This document shows, one piece after another, positions 55,500-64,000 of a DNA stretch of 64,000 nucleotides (its first letter is position 1; each line of letters starts with the position of its first letter). The translations under genes and the position numbers were made by a program. Source of the stretch: Microvirga mediterraneensis (GTDB lineage: Bacteria; Pseudomonadota; Alphaproteobacteria; Rhizobiales; Beijerinckiaceae); NCBI RefSeq assembly GCF_013520865.1, contig NZ_JACDXJ010000001.1, positions 3,581,501 to 3,645,500 of the forward strand, written 5' to 3'. Under the pieces are notes generated by a model. That model did no database searches. It was not told where the DNA came from and saw only the letters and a list, made by a program, of their open reading frames with translations.

Positions 55500-56821
55500 T
55501 GGCCCCATCCCGCACCGCTCCCGCCTGGATTGCCCTCCTAAGCGTTTCCATGCTGGCTCTCGCCGGCTGCCAGGATGAGGAGACCTTCGACCCGCAGAGC
55601 CAGATCGGCCCGAATCCGGCCCTGCCCGCGCCAAAGCAATATCTCCTTCCGCCCATGCACCTGGCAAAGCCCATAGGCTGGGGCGCGAACGAGACCCCGA
55701 AGGTCGCCGCCGGCCTGAAGATCCAGGCCATGGCCCGGGATCTGGCCAATCCCCGCGTCGTCTATCCCCTGCCCAACGGCGATGTGCTGGTGGTCGAATC
55801 CGGTGGCCCCGACACAGAACCGACCACGCGTCCCAAGGACCTGATCATGGGCTGGATCATGTCGTACGCCCATGGCGATACGAAAGCCGGCAACCGCATC
55901 ACCCTCCTGCGAGACACCAACGGCGACGGCGTGCCCGAGATGAAGACCATCTTCATCGACCATCTCAACTCGCCCTACGGCGTCGTTCTCGTCGGTCAGG
56001 ATCTCTACGTCGCCAACACCGATGCAATCATGCGCTACCGCTATACGGAAGGTCAGACGCAGATCACGGAGCCGGGCACCAAGCTGACCGACCTGCCCGG
56101 CGGGCCCATCAACCACCATTGGACGAAAGCCCTCGCGGCCAGTCCCGACGGATCGCTGCTCTACGTGGGCGTCGGCTCGAACAGCAACATCACCGAGAAC
56201 GGCATGGAGGCGGAGAAGGACCGCGCCGCCGTGTGGGAGGTGGACCGGGCATCGGGCCGCTCGCGGGTCTTCGCCGGGGGTATCCGTAACCCGACGAGCC
56301 TGGCCTTCGAGCCGCAGACCAAGGTCCTCTGGGCCGTCGCCAACGAGCGCGACGAACTCGGTCCCAACCTCGTTCCCGACTACCTGACCTCCGTCCGCGA
56401 GGGCGCTTTCTACGGCTGGCCCTACAGCTATTTCGGCCAGCACGTCGACCCGCGCGTGATGCCGCAGCGGCCGGATCTCGTCGCGAGCGCCATCGCGCCG
56501 GATTACGCCCTGAGCTCCCACGTCGCCCCCTTGGGCCTCGCGTTCAATACGGGCGCCGGCTTGCCGGACTCCTATCGCGGCGGGGCCTTCATCGGCGAGC
56601 ACGGGAGCTGGGACCGCGACCGGTTCAACGGCTACAAGGTCGTGTACGTGCCTTTCCAGGACGGCAAGCCGAGCGGCAAGGCGCAGGACGTGGTGACGGG
56701 CTTTCTCGCCGGAGAAGACAGCGTCCATGGCCGTCCCGTGGGCGTGGCCATGGACAGAACCGGGGCCCTGCTGGTCGCCGACGATCTCGGCAATGCCGTC
56801 TGGCGGGTGACGACGCAGTAA
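55496..56821 (+). CDS. L-sorbosone/PQQ-sugar-dehydrogenase-like lipoprotein
   Basis: A 441-residue beta-propeller protein. The lipobox LAGC gives a lipidated cysteine at residue 25. Signatures are NGDVLVVESGG, LNSPYGVVLVGQDLYVANTD, FAGGIRNPTSLAFEPQTKVL and GEHGSWDRDRFNGYKVVYVP, as in sorbosone dehydrogenases and their soluble glucose-dehydrogenase relatives. It likely oxidises a sugar in the periplasm and may pass electrons to its coupled DUF2231 partner. Confidence 0.85.
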   Translation: MMAPSRTAPAWIALLSVSMLALAGCQDEETFDPQSQIGPNPALPAPKQYLLPPMHLAKPIGWGANETPKVAAGLKIQAMARDLANPRVVYPLPNGDVLVVESGGPDTEPTTRPKDLIMGWIMSYAHGDTKAGNRITLLRDTNGDGVPEMKTIFIDHLNSPYGVVLVGQDLYVANTDAIMRYRYTEGQTQITEPGTKLTDLPGGPINHHWTKALAASPDGSLLYVGVGSNSNITENGMEAEKDRAAVWEVDRASGRSRVFAGGIRNPTSLAFEPQTKVLWAVANERDELGPNLVPDYLTSVREGAFYGWPYSYFGQHVDPRVMPQRPDLVASAIAPDYALSSHVAPLGLAFNTGAGLPDSYRGGAFIGEHGSWDRDRFNGYKVVYVPFQDGKPSGKAQDVVTGFLAGEDSVHGRPVGVAMDRTGALLVADDLGNAVWRVTTQ

Positions 56822-56907
56822 GCCCGAAAGTCTTCACATGAAAAGACCGCCGCGATCTCTCGCGACGGCCTCTCTTTGCCCTTGAAGGAGAGCGAAGTTT
56901 CTTTCGT

Positions 56908-56953
56908 GCATGGCCTTATCGGATAACCGGATCCCACTTATCCGGGCCATGCA
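56908..56953. repeat. Palindrome between the sorbosone-dehydrogenase-like gene and recA
   Basis: The outer arms TGCATGGCC / GGCCATGCA and inner CGGATAA / TTATCCG make a nested dyad that ends one base before the recA stop codon. A further stem at about 56848-56874 (GCCGCGA / TCGCGAC) lies closer to the dehydrogenase gene. Either could end transcription of the convergent genes. Confidence 0.65.
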
Positions 56954-58048
<1,095 letters not shown>

Positions 58049-58134
58049 GACCTAACATCCTTATGGCAGGAGGAAGAGTGAATCTCAACGCGGTGTTGAG
58101 AGAATATATGTACTCACTTTGTTCCTGTCCGCAA

Positions 58135-58149
58135 GTTCTTTTTTTGTTC
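58135..58149. promoter_or_regulatory. SOS (LexA) box of recA
   Basis: GTTC-N7-GTTC exactly (58135-58138 and 58146-58149), the alphaproteobacterial LexA box, in the low-GC 333-bp recA-DUF350 intergenic region. It should repress recA until DNA damage. No other gene is seen in that gap. Confidence 0.8.
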
Positions 58150-58381
58150 CATTTGCAATTTTATCTATGGCTTGTCCAGGCGCTGTATAATCCCTCCACG
58201 TCGACTAAAGAAGCATTCTAAAACAGCAACTTAGGGAATATCCCTCCTGAAAGCGCCAAGCTTTGCGAGCGGTGAGAATGGGTCCGTTTGTCCTGTCTAT
58301 CACTTTGCAAACCAAAGCCCTACGAATAATATATCAAAAGACACGCCCAACCGTGATGCGGCGCTTGTCCGGAGACACCTG

Positions 58382-58786
58382 ATGCTTGCGTCCTCTCTGA
58401 CCGGGCTTTCTGCCTTTGCCATATACCTTGTGACAGCCCTGGCCATGGTCGGCGCTTTTGGCACCGTCTATACGCTCATTACCCCGCATCGGGAATTTCA
58501 CTTGCTCAGGTCCGGCTGCACGGCGGCCGTACCTGCCTTCCTGGGTGCAATCATCGGCTATGTGATCCCGTTAAGCGCCGCGATGAGGTGGAGCGCCAGC
58601 CTTGCCGACTTCGTTATCTGGGCCTCTATCGCAGCTTGCGTGCAGATCCTCGCCTATGGCGCGACACGCCTTCTCGTACCCGATGTCTCGAAGCGCATCA
58701 GCGCCAACGATGTCGCGGCCGGTATCCTGCTCGGCGGGATCGCTTTGGCCTTTGGCATGCTCAATGCGGCAAGCATGACCCCGTGA
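58382..58786 (+). CDS. DUF350-family membrane protein (YjfL-like)
   Basis: A 134-residue protein with four membrane segments arranged as in DUF350/UPF0719 (LTGLSAFAIYLVTALAMVG ... ISANDVAAGILLGGIALAFG). In E. coli yjfL belongs to a locus with yjfM and yjfC. Here it is followed by the DUF1190 and ATP-grasp genes, the same order, strongly suggesting a conserved module. The function is unknown. Confidence 0.85.
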   Translation: MLASSLTGLSAFAIYLVTALAMVGAFGTVYTLITPHREFHLLRSGCTAAVPAFLGAIIGYVIPLSAAMRWSASLADFVIWASIAACVQILAYGATRLLVPDVSKRISANDVAAGILLGGIALAFGMLNAASMTP

Positions 58787-58823
58787 GACAAGCTCCTCAG
58801 CGGAAATGGCAAGGCACCTCTCC

Positions 58824-59378
58824 ATGAAAAGCTCTACAGGCCTCAAGCTCACCCTTATGACAGGGGCCGCTGCAGCAGGCCTCTCGTTCTGCTCAGCCCC
58901 CCAGAAGAGCTTTTCCAACGTGGCGGAATGTGTCGGTGCCGGCAACACGGAAGCGCTCTGCCGTGGAGCCTATGAAGCCGCACTGGCCGAGCACGTACAA
59001 TCCGCCCCCACCTTTGCCTCGCTGCAGGACTGCCGGGCCAATGTGGATGTCGATCAATGCATCAGCACGCTCAAACGAGATAGCAACGGTACCGTCAGCA
59101 ACGTCATCGTACCGATGATGGCAGGCTATATGCTCGGTCAGAACGTGCGGGATGAGCGTGAGAACCAAGGCAGCACAGGAGGCGGTAGCGGCAGATATTT
59201 CTACGGTGGACGATCCTATGGCGGCGCCCCCCTCTACCAGTCCCGTAGGAATCCCGGAAACTATTGGACCGCTCCCGAATTGCGGACCTCCACGTTTCCA
59301 TCGAGCCGCCCTAACGTCAGGACGGCGACCGTCTCGCGAGGCGGCTTTGGTGGACACTCGTCGTTCGGCGGCGGCTGA
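58824..59378 (+). CDS. DUF1190-family protein (YgiB/YjfM-like)
   Basis: A 184-residue protein with a hydrophobic N-terminus (MKSSTGLKLTLMTGAAAAGL, SFC), a helical region with six cysteines counting the leader (AECVGAGNTEALCRGAYEAA, QDCRANVDVDQC), and a Gly/Ser/Tyr-rich tail (GRYFYGGRSYGGAPLY). It is probably exported. ATG 58824 fits the family start better than 58806. Its TGA overlaps the ATP-grasp gene by one base. Confidence 0.82.
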   Translation: MKSSTGLKLTLMTGAAAAGLSFCSAPQKSFSNVAECVGAGNTEALCRGAYEAALAEHVQSAPTFASLQDCRANVDVDQCISTLKRDSNGTVSNVIVPMMAGYMLGQNVRDERENQGSTGGGSGRYFYGGRSYGGAPLYQSRRNPGNYWTAPELRTSTFPSSRPNVRTATVSRGGFGGHSSFGGG

Positions 59379-60538
59379 TGCGGAGGCTCACCGTTCCACG
59401 GCGCCCGGATTGGGAAGCCAAGGCCAAGGCCTATGGCTTTCACTTCACCCACATGTATGGGCAGCTCTACTGGGACGAGAGCGCATGCTTCGCATTCACG
59501 CTGGACGAGATCGAGCGCGACATCGAAGACCCGAGCACCGAGCTTCATGCCATGTGCCTCGAGCTTGCGGACGAGGCTTCACGCGACGAAGGAATCCTTG
59601 ATCAGTTGGGCATCCCGGAAGCATTCCGGGACTATGTCGCCGAGTCGTGGCGGCGACGCGATCCGACGATCTTCGGCCGTTTCGACTTAGCCTATAGGGG
59701 CGAGGGTCCTGCGAAGCTTCTGGAATACAATGCGGACACGCCGACAAGCCTCTACGAAACCGCCTTCTTCCAGTGGCTCTGGATGCAGGATGCCAAAGAT
59801 TTGGGGATCATTTCTCCGGATTGCGATCAGTTCAATTCAATCCAGGAGAGGCTGATCGCCGCCTATGATCGTCTGCCCAAGCGCTCGATCCTGCATTTCG
59901 CCGGGTACGGCGGCGATGTCGAGGATACGGGCACATTGTCATACATGATGGACTGCGCCAGCCAAGGGGGACACGCGGTGAAGTTCATCGACATCACGCA
60001 GATCGGCTGCGATGCCGCAGATCGGTTTACCGACACTGATGACCTTGTCATTGACGTTCTGTCGAATCTCTATCCTTGGGAGTGGTTCTTCGAGGACGAG
60101 TTCGGCCCCAAGATTCCTTCGTCAGGCACGCGGATGATCGAGCCTGCCTGGAAAGCAATGCTCTCTACGAAGGCTATTCTGCCGCTGCTATGGGGGCGCC
60201 ACCGCGGGCACCCTAATCTGCTGGAAGCATATTTCGAGGACGACCCGCGCAGCTCGTCCCTGATGAATTACGTCCGGAAGCCGCTTTTCTCACGCGAGGG
60301 CTCGAACATAACCCTGCACCGCAGTGGCATCGATCTGATGGCCTCCGATGGCCCCTATGGCGAGGGCGGCTGGATCCGGCAATCTGCCACTGATCTTTTC
60401 CAAAGCCCTGAAGGAGGCTATGCGGTGATCGGCAGCTGGATCGTCGACGATACGGCGTGCGGGATCGGCATTCGCGAAGACAGTTCACCGATTACAATGA
60501 ACCTATCTCGCTTCGTCCCTCATATCATTGCCGACTAG
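59378..60538 (+). CDS. Glutathionylspermidine-synthase-like ATP-grasp ligase (YgiC/YjfC-like)
   Basis: A 386-residue protein of the C-terminal synthetase type of glutathionylspermidine synthase: RFDLAYRGEGPAKLLEYNAD followed by TPTSLYETAFFQWLW, EWFFEDEFG, and IEPAWKAMLSTKAILPLLW. The ATP-grasp fold joins a carboxylate to an amine; no amidase domain is present, so glutathionylspermidine need not be the product. It is the last gene of the DUF350-DUF1190-ligase operon, and its target may be the exported partner. Confidence 0.85.
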   Translation: MRRLTVPRRPDWEAKAKAYGFHFTHMYGQLYWDESACFAFTLDEIERDIEDPSTELHAMCLELADEASRDEGILDQLGIPEAFRDYVAESWRRRDPTIFGRFDLAYRGEGPAKLLEYNADTPTSLYETAFFQWLWMQDAKDLGIISPDCDQFNSIQERLIAAYDRLPKRSILHFAGYGGDVEDTGTLSYMMDCASQGGHAVKFIDITQIGCDAADRFTDTDDLVIDVLSNLYPWEWFFEDEFGPKIPSSGTRMIEPAWKAMLSTKAILPLLWGRHRGHPNLLEAYFEDDPRSSSLMNYVRKPLFSREGSNITLHRSGIDLMASDGPYGEGGWIRQSATDLFQSPEGGYAVIGSWIVDDTACGIGIREDSSPITMNLSRFVPHIIAD

Positions 60539-60564
60539 CGCAATGGCGCAGCACACCGGAGAGC

Positions 60565-63096
60565 CTACCGCCCCATCGCCTGCTTCACGGTCTCGACCAG
60601 CTGGCGCAGGCTGAAGGGCTTGGGGAGGAAGTTGAAATCCTCACCTTCGGGAAGGTTCTTGCGGAAGGCTTCCTCGGCATAGCCGGAGACGAAGATCACT
60701 TTCAGGTCGGGGTAAAGCTTGCGCAACTCGCGCAGCAGGGTCGGGCCGTCCATCTCCGGCATGACAACGTCGGACACCACGAGATCGACCGGGGCGCCGC
60801 GCTCCTCGATGATCTCCATGGCCTCGATGCCGGAGGCGGCCTCCAGCACCGTGTAGCCGCGGGCGGAGAGCGCCCGGGCATTGACCGCGCGGACCGGGTC
60901 CTCGTCCTCCACGAGCAGGATGGTCCCCTGCCCGGTCATGTCGGCGGCTGGCTTCTTGGGCGCATCGGCCTTGGCTTCTTCGGGAGCCTCCTGGACCTCC
61001 GGGATATGGCGCGGCAGGTAGATCCGGAAGGTGGTGCCTTCGCCGGGTTTCGAATCCACGTCGATATAGCCGCCCGACTGCTTGACGATGCCGAACACGG
61101 TGGAGAGGCCGAGGCCGGTTCCCTTGCCCACTTCCTTGGTGGTGAAGAAGGGCTCGAAGATCTTCTCCACCACATCCGGAGTCATGCCCGATCCCGTATC
61201 GGACACCTCGACGACCACATAATCGGCCGGCGGCATGGCGCTCACGTTCAGCCGGGCGGCCTCTGCGGCCGAGATGTTCGCCGTACGGATTGCGAGCTTG
61301 CCGCCATTGGGCATGGCGTCGCGCGCATTGACGGCGAGGTTCACCACCACCTGCTCGAACTGGTTCACGTCGGCCTTCACGAACCACAGGTCGCGGCCAT
61401 GGCTGAGATCGAGCTCCACCCGCTCCCCGAGCAGGCGCTTGAGCAGCATGGAAAGATCGTAAAGCCGGTCGTTGAGGTTCAGCACCTCCGGCCGCAGGGT
61501 CTGGCGGCGCGAGAAGGCGAGCAGCTGGCGCACCAGGCTCGCGGCCCGGTTGGCGTTCTGCTTGATCTGCATGATGTCCTGGAAGGACGGATCGGTCGGC
61601 CGGTGATTGGCCAGCAGCAGGTCGCTGTAGCCGATGATCGCTTGCAGGACGTTGTTGAAATCGTGCGCGACGCCCCCCGCCAGCTGGCCCACGGCGTTCA
61701 TCTTCTGCGACTGGGCGAGCTGCTCCTCCACCTTGCGGAAATCGGTGGTGTCGAGGGCATAGAGAATGGCCGTCTCGCCGTCTGCGCCCGTATCGCCCAC
61801 GGGCGTCACCCAGATCCGGACGGAGCCGCCGCTGTCGCCAGCCGTCTGAAGCTCCAGGGGCAGGATGTCGCCCCGGTTCTCCGCCGCCGCCTTGAGGGCG
61901 GCCTCGATCGGCCCGCGCTCGCGGAAACTGTCGAGAATCGAGGCTCCGGCGGCCCCGCTCTCCGCCATGCGGGTCAAGGCGCCGAACAACTTGGTGAAGG
62001 GTGCGTTGGCATGGACGATCCGCCCGGACCGGTCGACAGTCGCGATGGCAATCGGCGTGTTGTTGAAGAAACGGGCGAAGCGCACTTCCGCCGCCCGCTG
62101 TCCCTCGTCGACCTCTCCTCCCGCCGAGCGGTTGAGAACGAGCGTCCGGGACGGCCCCATCCGCCCGTCCTGCCCGAAGGCGATGCGGTGATACAGGCGC
62201 ACGGGCAGGAACTGGCCGTTGCGGCGGCGCAGGTCGAGATCGAAGGTTTCCGTGCGAACGCTGCCCGGCTCGCCGGAGAACGACGTCATCAACGAGACCA
62301 CGTCGCGAGGCACGATATCGGTGAGGTTCAGCCCGCCGGACCCGACCTGGGCGAGATCGTAATCGAGCCAAGACGCAAGTGTCGCGTTGAGGTAGATGAT
62401 CGAGCCCTCGGGAGCGACCGACAGGAATCCCGCCGGGGCGTGGTCGAGATAATCGATGGCGTGCTGAAGTTCCTGGAAGACGTTTTCCTGCCGCTCACGC
62501 TCGTGCGTCACCTCGCTGATGGTCCAGAACGCAGCCTGCCGTCCGCTGGGACGCGGCACCGGGCGCACGCGTACGCGATACCAGCCGAACTCCTGGGCGC
62601 CGCTCAACGAGGGAGAGAGGCGGATTTCCTCCGTGCCCGGGCGATGCTCGCGCGCCGCCTGGGCAAGCCGATAGATCGCCTCCGAGACCTCGGGCGCGCC
62701 CATGAACAGACGCTCGACGGGACGTACTTCCCCACCCTGCAATCCTGCGATCGAGAGGTAGGATTCATTGGCGTAGGTGATGCGCCCATCGTCCTCGATC
62801 ACCACGAGACCGTCGCCGGAGGTATCGGCCATGAGCTTGGTGATATCGTTTCGCGCCGTCTGACCGGAAAACTGCACGACGCCGATGGCCATGGCGAAAA
62901 GGAAGAAGACACCCGCCATGGCGAAGAAGGCGAGAAGTCCGAGGATCAGCGGCTGTGTCTGTTCGATGTCCAGGAACCGCAGGCTCAGGGTCGCGCCGAC
63001 CAGAACGCCGGCCAGAAGCAGGACCCATCCGATATGGCCGGAACGGTCGGAACGGTCGATGGCCGCGCTCTTCGGCGTGTCGCCCTCGTAAGCCAT
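60565..63096 (-). CDS. cckA: Hybrid histidine kinase CckA
   Basis: An 843-residue membrane kinase. Two membrane segments (about residues 22-41 and 48-72) precede several PAS-like domains; the HisKA site is H478 in [17 protein letters not shown]; an HATPase domain follows ([11 protein letters not shown]); and a receiver domain with D776 in [12 protein letters not shown] closes the protein. CckA phosphorylates CtrA via ChpT to control the cell cycle. A CtrA box lies upstream between it and the FliO-like gene. Confidence 0.95.
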   Translation of the reverse strand: MAYEGDTPKSAAIDRSDRSGHIGWVLLLAGVLVGATLSLRFLDIEQTQPLILGLLAFFAMAGVFFLFAMAIGVVQFSGQTARNDITKLMADTSGDGLVVIEDDGRITYANESYLSIAGLQGGEVRPVERLFMGAPEVSEAIYRLAQAAREHRPGTEEIRLSPSLSGAQEFGWYRVRVRPVPRPSGRQAAFWTISEVTHERERQENVFQELQHAIDYLDHAPAGFLSVAPEGSIIYLNATLASWLDYDLAQVGSGGLNLTDIVPRDVVSLMTSFSGEPGSVRTETFDLDLRRRNGQFLPVRLYHRIAFGQDGRMGPSRTLVLNRSAGGEVDEGQRAAEVRFARFFNNTPIAIATVDRSGRIVHANAPFTKLFGALTRMAESGAAGASILDSFRERGPIEAALKAAAENRGDILPLELQTAGDSGGSVRIWVTPVGDTGADGETAILYALDTTDFRKVEEQLAQSQKMNAVGQLAGGVAHDFNNVLQAIIGYSDLLLANHRPTDPSFQDIMQIKQNANRAASLVRQLLAFSRRQTLRPEVLNLNDRLYDLSMLLKRLLGERVELDLSHGRDLWFVKADVNQFEQVVVNLAVNARDAMPNGGKLAIRTANISAAEAARLNVSAMPPADYVVVEVSDTGSGMTPDVVEKIFEPFFTTKEVGKGTGLGLSTVFGIVKQSGGYIDVDSKPGEGTTFRIYLPRHIPEVQEAPEEAKADAPKKPAADMTGQGTILLVEDEDPVRAVNARALSARGYTVLEAASGIEAMEIIEERGAPVDLVVSDVVMPEMDGPTLLRELRKLYPDLKVIFVSGYAEEAFRKNLPEGEDFNFLPKPFSLRQLVETVKQAMGR

Positions 63097-63383
63097 GGAG
63101 TGTCAACTTCCTCAACGGAGGCGGATGCGCCTCAAGGCACAGGTTGCAACGTTGCAGCGATCCGCTCGATCTTCGTCGCTCATCTTACGCGCCAATTATT
63201 GATCGACCTCTAAGGCGGAGCCGTGAGCCGACGCAAGGTCCCAACGGCTCACAAACTGCCACGGCCATACGATTTCGCCATAGGAAATCCCTATTTTCCT
63301 TGATGAAGAGGGGATCAGACCCATTTTGGTCCCATCATCGAGGACCGTTCCTCATCCACATGCCGCGCCGAAAGCAGCGCTCG

Positions 63384-63398
63384 TTAACCATCTGTTAA
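63384..63398. promoter_or_regulatory. CtrA binding box
   Basis: TTAA-N7-TTAA exactly (63384-63387 and 63395-63398), within TTAACCATCTGTTAACC, which also contains the TTAACCAT half-site. It is the CtrA consensus, 86 bases before the FliO-like gene and 288 before cckA, in the 387-bp divergent gap. No other gene is visible in that gap. Confidence 0.8.
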
Positions 63399-63483
63399 CC
63401 TTGTCGCTGGCTTTGGCGGTCAATGTGGTACAACCAACACAGAACCGGCCTGCAAAGGCCTGCACAACGCTTGAGAGTTCATC

Positions 63484-64000
63484 GTGTCATCTCTTTTCGG
63501 TATCGAAGCGTCACGGGCGGTCCAATTCGCGATTGCATTCGCGATCATTCTGATCCTCCTCGTGCTCTTCGGTGTAGTCTTCCGCAAGCTGACGGGCGCC
63601 CGCCTGATGATGCCCGGCAGCGGTCGCGGCAGCCGTCAGCCCCGGCTCGGCATCGTCGACGTTTACGACCTCGACCGGCAGCGGCAACTTCTTCTTCTGC
63701 GCCGCGATAACGTCGAGCACCTCCTTCTTATCGGCGGTCCCAACGACGTGGTCATCGAGACCAACATCGTCCGGGTTGCCGGAGCGCGCATTCCCGCCCC
63801 GTCCAACGATACGGGCATGGAGCGCTTCGAGCCGACCCTGGATCAGGCGCCCCGCCCGCCGCAGGTCGAGCCCGGTGGCCGGCCTTCCATCGAGAGCCAG
63901 CTCGCGGCCCAGCTCGGCACCTTCGTGCGGCGCCCTTCGGAGGAGTCGGATATCGATGAGGAACTCTCGCCCATCGCCACTGTGAGCGCCCCGATCCCGG
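63484..64000 (+). CDS. fliO: FliO-like flagellar biosynthesis protein, N-terminal part
   Basis: The frame begins at GTG 63484, closed upstream by a TGA at 63472, and is open to the window edge (172 codons). The product starts with a short polar segment, then one membrane helix (AVQFAIAFAIILILLVLFGV), followed by the FliO-type RRDNVEHLLLIGGPNDVVIE block and a Pro-rich tail. FliO assists assembly of the flagellar export gate. A CtrA box just upstream fits, as CtrA controls flagellar genes. Name given by family resemblance. Confidence 0.7.
   Translation, partial: MSSLFGIEASRAVQFAIAFAIILILLVLFGVVFRKLTGARLMMPGSGRGSRQPRLGIVDVYDLDRQRQLLLLRRDNVEHLLLIGGPNDVVIETNIVRVAGARIPAPSNDTGMERFEPTLDQAPRPPQVEPGGRPSIESQLAAQLGTFVRRPSEESDIDEELSPIATVSAPIP

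Overview
The window is GC-rich chromosomal DNA from an alphaproteobacterium of the order Hyphomicrobiales (Rhizobiales), most likely the Methylobacteriaceae or a close relative such as Microvirga. This placement is inferred from gene content and was not checked by a search. Supporting signs are CckA with a CtrA box, a GTTC-N7-GTTC SOS box ahead of recA, EcfG/NepR stress-response elements, a Rhizobiales-type porin, usg, exoD, and dispersed palindromes of a kind common in this order.

Layout. 0-5.8 kb: end of a copper ATPase with its CueR regulator, a tyrosine/dual-specificity phosphatase divergent from an L,D-transpeptidase, small membrane proteins, a homocysteine methyltransferase-like enzyme and an EAL protein. 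5.9-13.7 kb: an accessory stretch rich in small proteins. It has a LuxR-type regulator, a NepR-like anti-sigma factor, a lone receiver domain, several 24-60 residue membrane peptides, small lipoproteins or secreted proteins, and a porin. Two members of a four-cysteine secreted family flank it. 13.7-22.4 kb: housekeeping genes (acyl-ACP/CoA ligase, gpt, cinA, sfsA, FkbM methyltransferase, map, radC, usg-exoD, formyltransferase). 22.4-29.3 kb: flavin reductase and a complete branched-chain amino acid ABC transporter operon (livHMGF, a membrane protein, livJ). 29.6-39.2 kb: ACT protein, DUF1203, CcdA, P1 peptidase, a DadA-like oxidase, rpe-purB, cfa, a small hydrolase, a Spy-like protein and rpsD. 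39.4-47.2 kb: RND efflux pump with its fusion protein, murI, a secreted hydrolase, a TrmJ-like methyltransferase and a lipoprotein. 47.4-56.8 kb: PLA2-like protein, icd, a lower-GC insertion with a toxin-like/immunity-like pair, GFA protein, a cyclic-nucleotide-gated potassium channel overlapping alaS, DUF2231 and a sorbosone-dehydrogenase-like lipoprotein. 56.9-64 kb: recA, the DUF350-DUF1190-ATP-grasp module (like E. coli yjfL-yjfM-yjfC), cckA, and the start of a FliO-like gene.

Regulation visible in the sequence: one exact and two near-consensus EcfG-type promoters, an SOS box, a CtrA box between cckA and fliO, probable LuxR operators, and several perfect inverted repeats abutting start codons (cfa, DUF1203). 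At least two families of dispersed palindromic elements lie between genes. Most genes are ordinary core functions. The parts that best merit a second look are the toxin-like/immunity-like pair, the 22-residue basic peptide with a strong ribosome site, the orphan terminator and hairpins near 22.6 kb, the NepR/EcfG small-protein stretch, and the paired four-cysteine secreted proteins. No CRISPR array, tRNA, rRNA, complete IS element or prophage was seen.
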